64,000 nt of DNA from Intestinimonas sp052065695 (GTDB lineage: Bacteria; Bacillota; Clostridia; Oscillospirales; Oscillospiraceae), in NCBI RefSeq assembly GCF_052065695.1, contig NZ_JBQHTM010000004.1, forward strand, positions 50,339 to 114,338, written 5' to 3'. Positions within the stretch are counted from its first letter, which is position 1. Every line of letters starts with the position of its first letter. The notes beneath the pieces were generated by a model. The model saw only the letters and a list, made by a program, of their open reading frames with translations, had not been told where the DNA came from and ran no database searches. Shown here one piece after another: positions 41,337 to 48,390 of the stretch. Both the position numbers and the translations under genes were made by a program.

Positions 41337-41680
41337 CCCTCCGCCTTCTTTCTCAGGCCCAGCTTGTCCGCCAATGAGAGGAAGGACTTCTCCAGCTGGG
41401 CGTATTTGGCATAGACGGCCTTGACCCGGGCCACCACTACGATGTCATAGCCCGGGGTGAGCTCGTGTTCGTGGAGACGGTAGATCTCCCGCAGGCGGCG
41501 GCGGACCCGATTGCGCTTGACGGCGCACCCCACCTTCTTCCCCACCGTGAAGCCCAGCCGGTTCTGACCCCGCCGGCTCTTGCGGCAGTAGAGGGCCAGG
41601 TAGGGACTGGCGGCGCTTTTCCCCTTGTGGTAAAGGCGCTGGAACTCATGATTTCGTTTCATGGTGACGGTGAACTTCAA
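41333..41680 (-). CDS. rnpA: ribonuclease P protein component
   Basis: 115 residues from a TTG at 41680, chosen because AGGAGG lies 8 bases upstream; an in-frame ATG at 41662 has no site. The RNR motif GCAVKRNRVRRRLREIYR and FTVGKKVG are the RNase P protein signature. It helps the RNA subunit cut tRNA 5' leaders. Confidence 0.95.
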   Translation of the reverse strand: MKFTVTMKRNHEFQRLYHKGKSAASPYLALYCRKSRRGQNRLGFTVGKKVGCAVKRNRVRRRLREIYRLHEHELTPGYDIVVVARVKAVYAKYAQLEKSFLSLADKLGLRKKAEG

Positions 41681-41794
41681 GGTGCGGCCCTCCTGTGTGA
41701 CGGCACCGGAAAAACTTCCGTATGCACTGCAGGGGCGGTGGGAATTTGCTCCCCCGCCCCTTCATGACGCTCTATTCGGTAAATGCCGCATTCC

Positions 41795-41929
41795 TTAGTA
41801 GGACAGGCGGGCGCGGCCCTTCGCGCGGCGGCGGGAGAGGACCTTCCGGCCATTCCGGTCGGCCATCCGCTTCCGGAAGCCGTGGACCTTGGAACGCTGG
41901 AGCTTCTTGGGCTGATAGGTACGCTTCAT
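41795..41929 (-). CDS. rpmH: ribosomal protein bL34
   Basis: 44 residues: MKRTYQPKKLQRSKVHGFRKRM opens the complete, highly conserved bL34 sequence. AGGAGGTG lies upstream of the ATG. The promoter is at 42051-42080. Two leader hairpins lie between. Confidence 0.97.
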   Translation of the reverse strand: MKRTYQPKKLQRSKVHGFRKRMADRNGRKVLSRRRAKGRARLSY

Positions 41930-41960
41930 GTCTGAACACCTCCTGTAACGGTTCCTTGAG

Positions 41961-42001
41961 ACGGGCAAGCCCGTCCACCACAACGGCCGGAAAACCGGCC
42001 G
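41961..42001 (-). promoter_or_regulatory. two hairpins in the rpmH leader
   Basis: ACGGGC-AA-GCCCGT (41961-41974) and CGGCCGG-AAAA-CCGGCCG (41984-42001). There are no T-runs, so they are not terminators. They may stabilise or regulate the rpmH-rnpA mRNA. Confidence 0.5.
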
Positions 42002-42050
42002 AGGTCGTCATTTGGGTAGACGCCCCCCTTGTTTTCGGGACGCGGTAACT

Positions 42051-42080
42051 ATTATAGCCCAAGCTTTCCCCCACTGTCAA
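42051..42080 (-). promoter_or_regulatory. promoter of rpmH
   Basis: Minus strand perfect -35 TTGACA (42075-42080), 18-base spacer, perfect -10 TATAAT (42051-42056). Confidence 0.9.
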
Positions 42081-42096
42081 CTATATTTTTGCTGGA

Positions 42097-42201
42097 ATTT
42101 CCACATATGTCAAGGACTTTCCCTTACACACAAGATGTTGTGCCAAACGCCCTCCTCCCCCACTTTTTTCCCTGTGGAAAAGTGGAAAGCCCTGTGGAAA
42201 A
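42097..42201. promoter_or_regulatory. DnaA boxes upstream of dnaA (left half of oriC)
   Basis: ATTTCCACA (42097-42105), TGTGGAAAA (42173-42181) and TGTGGAAAA (42193-42201), close to the TTATCCACA consensus, in the rpmH-dnaA spacer. They may also mediate dnaA autoregulation. Confidence 0.7.
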
Positions 42202-42205
42202 CTTA

Positions 42206-42234
42206 TTGCTTACCCCGCTTATTTTTGTTATAAT
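42206..42234 (+). promoter_or_regulatory. promoter of dnaA
   Basis: -35 TTGCTT (42206-42211), 17-base spacer, perfect -10 TATAAT (42229-42234), directly after the DnaA boxes. Confidence 0.85.
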
Positions 42235-42398
42235 GTGTACGCGAACGTACAACTTTCCGCCCTTGCGCGCCATAGATAGAGAGGCTCCCGTCCGCGGGGC
42301 ACCCAGCGTCATCCTTGAAGGTCCGCCTTTAAGGGTGATGCTTTGCTGCCCTGGAACGGGAGAGAGAACGCATTTTGCAACAAAGGGAGGTCTCAGCC

Positions 42399-43727
42399 AT
42401 GGCCATGAATTCCGCCGCCGACATCTGGTCCCGGGTCCTTGTCCTCATGGAGGCGGACATGACCGCCACCACCATCCACACCTGGTTTGACGATACGGTG
42501 GCCGTATCCATGGAGGGCGACAAGTTCATCCTCCACACCCCGTCCGACTTCAAGCGGGATATCATCGTCTCCCGCTACCTGCCCCCCATCCAGAAGGCCC
42601 TTCACGAGCTCTTCTCCGCCGACTTCCAGGTGGAGGTGCTGGGGGACGGCGATCTGGAGCGCCGGCAGCGCAATACCGCCCCCAAGGACGACAGCTTCCT
42701 CCCCGGCACGGAGGAGTATACCTTTGAGCGGTTCGTGGTGGGCTCGTCCAACAAGTTCGCCCACGCCGCTGCCCGTGCGGTGGCCGACCACCCCGCCATG
42801 AACTACAATCCCCTCTTCATCTACGGCGAGTCGGGACTGGGCAAGACCCACCTCCTCTACGCCATCGCCCACAAGATCCACGACGACCACCCCGACTACC
42901 GCATCGTCTATATCAAGGGCGACGCCTTCACCAATGAGCTCATCCAGGCCATCCGGGAGGGCCGCAACCAGGAGTTCCGGGAGAAGTTCCGCTCCGCCGA
43001 CGTGTTTTTGATGGACGACGTCCAGTTCATCGCCGGCAAGGACTCCACCATGGAGGAGATGTTCCACACCTTCAATACCCTCTATGAGACCCGGAAACAG
43101 ATCGTCTTTACCGCCGACCGTCCCCCCAAGGAGATGCTCAAGCTGGAGGACCGTCTGAAAACCCGGTTCGAGTGGGGCCTCATCGCCGATATCCAGCCTC
43201 CGGACTACGAGACCCGCATGGCCATCATCAAGAACAAGGCCATCCGCATGGGGGTGGAGCTGCCCGAGGCCGTTTTGCAGTACGTGGCCGAGAACATCAC
43301 CGCCAACGTGCGGCAGATCGAGGGCACCGTCAACAAGATCATGGCCCTCCGGGACCTGGAGGGGAGCAGCATCGACGCCGCCACCGTCACCCGGGCCGTC
43401 CGGGACATGTTCAAGGACCCCTCCGACATCATGCCCACCTCCGACGTCATCATCGAGGAGGTCTGCAACTTCTATAACATCGAAAACAGCGCCCTCCGGG
43501 GGCAGGGCCGTACCAAGGACACCGCCCTGGCCCGGCAGGTGGCCATGTACCTCATCCGGGAGATGACCAACATGTCCCTGAAGGAGATCGGCCGGGAGTT
43601 CGAGAACCGGGACCACACCACCGTCCTCCACTCCATCGAGCGCATCGAAAAGCTCAAAAAGACCACCCCCGAGATCTCCGAGGTCATCAAGGACATCCGG
43701 GCCAATATCAATGCCAGATACGAATGA
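42399..43727 (+). CDS. dnaA: replication initiator DnaA
   Basis: 442 residues from the ATG at 42399 (AAAGGGAGG 8 bases upstream). Domain I (about 5-75), short linker, AAA+ domain III with Walker A GESGLGKTH and Walker B VFLMDDVQFI, the initiator motif region around residues 175-200, and DNA-binding domain IV with the signature REFENRDHTTVLHSIERI. It binds DnaA boxes on both sides of its gene and opens the origin. Confidence 0.98.
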   Translation: MAMNSAADIWSRVLVLMEADMTATTIHTWFDDTVAVSMEGDKFILHTPSDFKRDIIVSRYLPPIQKALHELFSADFQVEVLGDGDLERRQRNTAPKDDSFLPGTEEYTFERFVVGSSNKFAHAAARAVADHPAMNYNPLFIYGESGLGKTHLLYAIAHKIHDDHPDYRIVYIKGDAFTNELIQAIREGRNQEFREKFRSADVFLMDDVQFIAGKDSTMEEMFHTFNTLYETRKQIVFTADRPPKEMLKLEDRLKTRFEWGLIADIQPPDYETRMAIIKNKAIRMGVELPEAVLQYVAENITANVRQIEGTVNKIMALRDLEGSSIDAATVTRAVRDMFKDPSDIMPTSDVIIEEVCNFYNIENSALRGQGRTKDTALARQVAMYLIREMTNMSLKEIGREFENRDHTTVLHSIERIEKLKKTTPEISEVIKDIRANINARYE

Positions 43728-43842
43728 GGTCCTTGTCCGGTACGAGTAAAAACCTCTCCCCCTTTTCGGGCGGATGCTATCCGCCCCTACCCCAACCCCG
43801 GGGTGTGGTTTGGCGCGCCGAGGTCGTCGCGCCCCACAGCAG

Positions 43843-44126
43843 AGGTAATCCCAGTCAGCGCCACCACGCTCCGCCCCCCACCCACGCAGGCGGCGAAAAA
43901 AGTGGGGATAGGAACACGGCTTACCCCTGTTCCAACCAGGTAGTCCACTGTGGACGGGGCTGGACCTCAACGGGGGCGTAAAGCCGGGCCGCCGGATTCC
44001 TATTTGGGACCACTCAACCCACACGGGAGCCCCTTTTTCTTTGGATTCCAAAAACCGTTCTTTTTCCAGCAGGGAAAAAGAAACGGGTTTTGAGCCGTCT
44101 CCTCCGTCCTTTCACGTCACAGAAAG
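43843..44126 (-). repeat. LIR copy 4, core form plus extension, minus, inside oriC
   Basis: The core dyad here reads GTCCAC-A-GTGGAC, a paired change relative to GTCTAC-G-GTAGAC of copies 1, 3 and 7. The AAAACC hairpin is intact. Confidence 0.9.
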
Positions 44127-44332
44127 CAATGGGCTGAGACATGGTTTGGCGGGCGGATGCTATCCGCCCCTGCGACAAGGCAAACGACCTTTCAGGGAAG
44201 GCGAAAAACGGCCCTCCTGCAAATGACGGAAATCCTGCATGGCCCTGCATACTCAGCATGCAACCTTATGCATTTCCTGTATAAATACCCATTCACCGTT
44301 GGAAAACCCAAGAGGTCGAAATCCACCGGTTT

Positions 44333-44500
44333 TTGTGGAAATGTGGATAATCCCCTGTGGACAATTTTTCGCCCTTTTTCCCTCCTGTGGAAACCCTCGA
44401 AATTTGTCCACCACCCCTGTGGACGCCCTGCGTCCTCTCCCCCAAGGCTTTCCAACGCTTTTCCACAATATTTTATACTACGAGTACTATTTCTATCTTT
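44333..44500. promoter_or_regulatory. oriC DnaA-box cluster and candidate unwinding element
   Basis: Boxes or close variants at 44333 (TTGTGGAAA), 44342 (TGTGGATAA, perfect in reverse), 44356 (TGTGGACAA), 44386 (TGTGGAAAC), 44404 (TTGTCCACC), 44418 and 44459 (TTTTCCACA). The last box is followed by AT-rich DNA with TAC-TAC-GAG-TAC-TAT triplets (from 44476), which resembles a DnaA-trio. Confidence 0.8.
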
Positions 44501-44556
44501 TATCCTCTCCTCTCCTCAAAAACGAGCGGAGCACGAAAGGAAGGGAACCCACTCCC

Positions 44557-45669
44557 ATGAAGTTTTCCTGTGAAAAAGCACTCCTTCAGTCGGCCATCGC
44601 CACCACGGCCCGGGCCGTCTCCCCCAAGAGCTCCATCCCCGCCCTGGAGGGCATCCTGGTGGAGGCCGGAGACCAGCTCCGGCTCACCGGCTACAACCTG
44701 GAGACCGGTATCCGCACCGTGGTCCCCGCCCAGATCGAGCGGGAGGGCAGCCTGGTCCTCTCTGCCCGCCTTTTTGGCGAGATCATCCGCAAGCTGCCCG
44801 ACGACGTGGTCTCCTTCTCCGCCGACGGCTATATGGTGAACATCACCTGCGGCATGAGCAAGTTCAACATCCTGGCCACCGACCCCGAGGACTTCCCCGA
44901 CCTGCCCGCCGTGGAGGATCAGAACAGCTTCTCCATTTCCCGGGACAAGCTGGGCTCCATGATCCGGCAGACCATCTTCGCCGTCAGCGACAACGAGTCC
45001 CGGCCCATCCACACCGGCTCCCTCTTCGAAGTGAGCGCCGACGGCCTCACCATGGTCAGCGTGGACGGCTACCGGCTGGCCCTCCGCCACGAGCCCATCC
45101 TGGAAAAGGACGGGGCCCTCTCCTTCTCCTTCGTGGTGCCCGGCGCCGCCCTCAACGAGGTGGAAAAGATCTGCGGCGACAGCCAGGACGAGGCGTTGGT
45201 CATTGAGGGCGACCGCCACGTCATGTTCCGCATGGGGGACACCATGCTGGTGTCCCGCCGGCTGGAGGGTGAGTTTTTGGCCTACCGCCAGGCCATCCCC
45301 CGCAACAACGCCATCAAGGTGGAGGGCGAGACCCGCACCCTCCTCACCTCCATTGACCGCGTCTCCCTCATCATCTCCGACAAGCTCAAGTCCCCCCTGC
45401 GCTGCGTCTTTGGGGACAACGTGCTGAGCATCACCACCAAAACCGGCATCGGCGACGCCGCCGACCAGTGCCCCATCTCCGGCGACGGCCAGAATCTGGA
45501 AATCGGCTTCAACAACCGCTACCTTATGGACGCCCTGAAGGCCGCCCCCACCGACAAGGTGCGGCTGGAGCTCAGCTCCGGGGTGGCCCCCTGCGTCATC
45601 CTCCCCGCCGAGGGGGAGGAGAACTTCCTCTATATGGTGCTGCCCGTGCGGCTGAAGGCAGGCGAGTGA
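44557..45669 (+). CDS. dnaN: DNA polymerase III beta sliding clamp
   Basis: 370 residues from the ATG at 44557 (AAAGGAAGGG upstream). Three similar clamp domains (about 1-125, 126-250, 251-370). Typical stretches: MKFSCEKALLQSAIATTARAV, GYNLETGIRT, FNNRYLMDALKA and a C-terminus VLPVRL. It forms the ring that tethers polymerase III. It is the first gene right of oriC. Confidence 0.97.
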   Translation: MKFSCEKALLQSAIATTARAVSPKSSIPALEGILVEAGDQLRLTGYNLETGIRTVVPAQIEREGSLVLSARLFGEIIRKLPDDVVSFSADGYMVNITCGMSKFNILATDPEDFPDLPAVEDQNSFSISRDKLGSMIRQTIFAVSDNESRPIHTGSLFEVSADGLTMVSVDGYRLALRHEPILEKDGALSFSFVVPGAALNEVEKICGDSQDEALVIEGDRHVMFRMGDTMLVSRRLEGEFLAYRQAIPRNNAIKVEGETRTLLTSIDRVSLIISDKLKSPLRCVFGDNVLSITTKTGIGDAADQCPISGDGQNLEIGFNNRYLMDALKAAPTDKVRLELSSGVAPCVILPAEGEENFLYMVLPVRLKAGE

Positions 45670-45670
45670 T

Positions 45671-46105
45671 ATGGAACTGCGTCCCTATCTGAGAAAGGCC
45701 CAGTTTTACGAGACCGACGGCATGGGCGTGGTCTATCATGGGAATTATATCCATTGGATGGAGGAGGCCCGCACCGACTTCATGGACCAGATCGGCTGGG
45801 GCTACCAGAAGGCGGTGGAGGCGGGCATCGACTTCGCCCTCACCGACATCTCCTGCAAATACCGGTCCATGACCCGGTTCGGGGAGACGGTGGCCATCCA
45901 TATGACGGTGACCAAGCTTTCCCCCGCCAAGATGGAGGTGGCCTACCGGATGGTGGACGCCGAGACGGGGGTCCTCCGGGCGGAGGGCACCTCCGGCCAC
46001 TTCTTCTATGACCGGAAGAAAAACAAACCGGTGGCCCTGAAGCGGGTGCTGCCGGAGGTATACGAACTCTTTACGCGGCTCCTTCAGGAGCACGCCGCGT
46101 CGTGA
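45671..46105 (+). CDS. acyl-CoA thioesterase (4HBT/YbgC-like)
   Basis: 144 residues, 1 base after dnaN. The hotdog fold shows FYETDGMGVVYHGNYIHWMEEARTDFM with the catalytic Asp in YETDGMGVVYH, then SCKYRSMTRFGETV. It probably hydrolyses acyl-CoA; the substrate is unknown. Being placed between dnaN and yaaA is unusual and suggests it was inserted into the dna operon. Confidence 0.9.
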   Translation: MELRPYLRKAQFYETDGMGVVYHGNYIHWMEEARTDFMDQIGWGYQKAVEAGIDFALTDISCKYRSMTRFGETVAIHMTVTKLSPAKMEVAYRMVDAETGVLRAEGTSGHFFYDRKKNKPVALKRVLPEVYELFTRLLQEHAAS

Positions 46106-46117
46106 CGGGAGGCAGCC

Positions 46118-46330
46118 ATGCAGAAAGAGACTGTGAAGATCCAGACGGAATTCATCAAGCTGGACGCCCTTTTGAAGTTCGCCGGGGTCACCGAGACCGG
46201 CGGCGAGGCCAAGGAGGCCATCCAGGCCGGTGAGGTGCAGGTAAACGGCGAGGTGTGCACCATGCGGGGCAAGAAGCTGCGGCCCGGTGACGTGGTGGCG
46301 CTGGAGGGCGTGGAGCTCACCGTCCAATGA
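46118..46330 (+). CDS. yaaA: S4-domain RNA-binding protein YaaA/RlbA
   Basis: 70 residues. FIKLDALLKFAGVTETGGEAKEAIQAGEVQVNGEVCTMRGKKLRPGDVV is an S4 domain. The gene lies between dnaN and recF in nearly all Firmicutes and is linked to ribosome assembly. Its stop overlaps the recF start (ATGA). Confidence 0.95.
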   Translation: MQKETVKIQTEFIKLDALLKFAGVTETGGEAKEAIQAGEVQVNGEVCTMRGKKLRPGDVVALEGVELTVQ

Positions 46331-47430
46331 GGGTGGACGCCCTGGCCCTGGAGGACTTTCGCAACTACCGCCGCCTGGAGGCGGCCTTCTCCACCGGGGT
46401 CAACGTGATCTACGGGGAGAACGCCCAGGGCAAGACCAATTTACTGGAGGCGGTGGCCTATCTCTCCACCGCCTCCTCCCACCGGGCCCGGTACGACCGG
46501 GAGCTCATCCGGCTGGAGGCCGACGCCGCACGGGTCCAGGCCACGGTGGAGGCCCGGCAGCGGACCTTCAAGCTGGAGGCCCGGCTCCGCCGGGGCCAGC
46601 GGCGGCAGCTCTTCTCCAACGGGGTGAAGCTCAAGACCGCCGGGGAGCTCTCCGGGGTGCTGCAAACCGTCCTCTTCTGCCCCGAGGATCTCTCCCTCAT
46701 CCGGGCGGGGGCCGCCGAGCGGCGGCGGTTTCTGGACGAGTGCATCTGCCAGCTCCGGCCCCGGTACGCCGCCGCCCTCTCCCAGTACAAGCGGCTCTAT
46801 GAGCACAAGACCCGTATCCTCCGGGACTGGGAGGAAAAGCCCGCCCTGCTGGACACCCTGGACGACTTCAGTTACCAGATGGCCCAGGCGGGGGCGGTGC
46901 TCATCCACTACCGGGCCCACTTTTTAAAGCGGCTCCGGGAGACGGCGGCCGCCGTCCACGCCGACTTCTCCGGTGGGCGGGAACAGCTGGACCTGGGCTA
47001 CGCCACGGTGAGCACCGTGGCCGACCCCCTGGCCCCCACCCGGGACATCTTTGAGGCGGTGCTTGAGCACCAGCGCACCCACCGCCAAGCCGAACTGGAG
47101 GCCCGGCAGTGCCTCACCGGACCCCACAAGGACGATCTGGTGGTCCGCATCAACGGCCTGGAGGCCAAGACCTACGCCTCCCAGGGCCAGACCCGGACGG
47201 CGGCCCTCTCATTGAAGCTGGGCTGCCGGGAGATCTTCTACCACGACACCGGGGAGTGGCCGGTGCTGCTGCTGGACGACGTGCTCAGCGAGCTGGACCG
47301 GCGGCGGCAGGAGTTCGTCCTCCACCGCATCACCGGCGGCCAGGTCTTCATTACCTGCTGCGAGGACGACGGGCTGGAGGGCCTGGACCACGGCGCCGTC
47401 TTTCATATCCACGGCGGGGAATTGATGTAA
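46327..47430 (+). CDS. recF: DNA replication and repair protein RecF
   Basis: 367 residues. Walker A GENAQGKTN (about 30-38), signature region LTGPHKDDLVV, Q-loop stretch ASQGQTRTAALSLKL and Walker B VLLLDDVLSELD. It loads RecA at gaps with RecO and RecR. The last 28 codons are duplicated 137 bases downstream beyond element C. The start overlaps the yaaA stop. Confidence 0.97.
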   Translation: MRVDALALEDFRNYRRLEAAFSTGVNVIYGENAQGKTNLLEAVAYLSTASSHRARYDRELIRLEADAARVQATVEARQRTFKLEARLRRGQRRQLFSNGVKLKTAGELSGVLQTVLFCPEDLSLIRAGAAERRRFLDECICQLRPRYAAALSQYKRLYEHKTRILRDWEEKPALLDTLDDFSYQMAQAGAVLIHYRAHFLKRLRETAAAVHADFSGGREQLDLGYATVSTVADPLAPTRDIFEAVLEHQRTHRQAELEARQCLTGPHKDDLVVRINGLEAKTYASQGQTRTAALSLKLGCREIFYHDTGEWPVLLLDDVLSELDRRRQEFVLHRITGGQVFITCCEDDGLEGLDHGAVFHIHGGELM

Positions 47431-47566
47431 TGAAGACCTGGCCCGGCGCGGTAAGCGCCGTCCAAGCGTCCCGGCAAAGCCGGGACCTTGCCGCAGGGCG
47501 AATTCATTTCGCCCGAGGATGTGAAATTCCGGGGTTCCCCGGAAAAGGCAAAGCCTTTTTTGGGGC
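47431..47566 (+). repeat. structured gene-end element, copy C (recF)
   Basis: In order on the plus strand: GGCGC-GGTAA-GCGCC; CAAGC / GTCCCGGC-AAA-GCCGGGAC / CTTG; GGGCGAA-TTCAT-TTCGCCC; then CCCCGG-AAAAGGC-AAA-GCCTTTT-TTGGGG. Same plan as copies A and B. Confidence 0.8.
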
Positions 47567-47650
47567 TTCATCACCTGCTGCGAGGACGATGGCTTAGAAG
47601 GTCTGGACCAGGGCGCCGTCTTTCATATTCACGGCGGAGAGTTGATTTAA
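47567..47650 (+). pseudogene. second copy of the recF 3' end (27 codons plus stop)
   Basis: Reads FITCCEDDGLEGLDQGAVFH then IHGGELI and TAA; the intact recF ends FITCCEDDGLEGLDHGAVFH then IHGGELM. About ten base differences, only two of them changing the residue (His/Gln, Met/Ile). No frameshift. Confidence 0.9.
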
Positions 47651-47712
47651 AAATCTTCCCCTCTGAAGGAAAAAGGTTATATTTATGAAGCAAATGCCGG
47701 TCAACATACGTT

Positions 47713-47980
47713 TCAGGACGGGAGAGACGGTTCAAAACCCGTTTCTTTTTCCCTGCTGGAAAAAGAACGGTTTTTGGAATCCAAAGAAAAAGGGGCTCCC
47801 GTGCGGGTTAGGTGGCTCCAAATAGGAATCCGGCGGCCCGTCTTTACGCCCCCGTTGAGGTCCAGCACCGTCCACAGGTGACTCCGCCGGTGGAACAGGG
47901 AAAGGCTGTGGTCCTATTCCAAATTTTTTCGCCGCCTGCGCGGGTGGGAGTTGGGGCGTGGCGCCGCTGACTGATATTAC
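47713..47980 (+). repeat. LIR copy 5, core form, plus
   Basis: Complete core between the recF end copy and remB. The dyad reads GTCCACAGGTGAC, a partly paired variant. Confidence 0.9.
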
Positions 47981-48040
47981 CTCTCTTGCGGCGCAGGATG
48001 GTTTACAGAGCTCCCCCACCCCAACGAAAGGAGGTCCGCC

Positions 48041-48301
48041 ATGTATTTGCATCTGGGACAGTCGGTGGTGGTCCCCTTTCGGGACGTCATCGGCATCTTT
48101 GACCTGGACACCACCACCGACTCCCGCATCACCCGGGAATTTCTGAAAAGGGCCGAGCGGGAGGGCGAACTGGTGGACGTATCCATGGACCTGCCCAAAT
48201 CCCTGGTGCTCTGCCGGTCGGAGCTGGGCACCCTCACCTACCTCTCCCAACTCTCCGCCGCTACCCTCCGGGGCCGGGTGGAGAGCGGGACCTTTGAATA
48301 G
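48041..48301 (+). CDS. remB: extracellular matrix regulator RemB (YaaB, DUF370)
   Basis: 86 residues with AAAGGAGGT upstream. MYLHLGQSVVVPFRDVIGIFDLDTTTDSRITREFL and SLVLCRSELGTLTYLSQLSAATLRGR match the DUF370 family. In Bacillus subtilis RemA/RemB activate matrix genes; the recF-yaaB-gyrB order is the same there. Confidence 0.93.
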   Translation: MYLHLGQSVVVPFRDVIGIFDLDTTTDSRITREFLKRAEREGELVDVSMDLPKSLVLCRSELGTLTYLSQLSAATLRGRVESGTFE

Positions 48302-48390
48302 AAAGAACCCGGCGGAGCGGATAAATCCGCTCCCTACTTCGGTAAGGAGTGCATTTATGCGCTTCGCCAACACACCCAGGAGGTTTTACA

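Larger units (their letters stand above)
43728..44556. other. oriC: oriC region between dnaA and dnaN
   Basis: 829 bases without a gene. 43767-43790 and 44149-44173 hold GGGCGGAT palindromic repeats, 43799-43838 a GGTTTGGCGCG hairpin repeat, and 43843-44126 LIR copy 4. 44333-44467 is the DnaA-box cluster and 44471-44500 an AT-rich segment. Confidence 0.85.

Noticed and set aside
41725..41765. A terminator between rpmH and rnpA
   Set aside because: A GGGGCGG/CCGCCCC hairpin exists but has no T-run; it is more likely a degraded short repeat.
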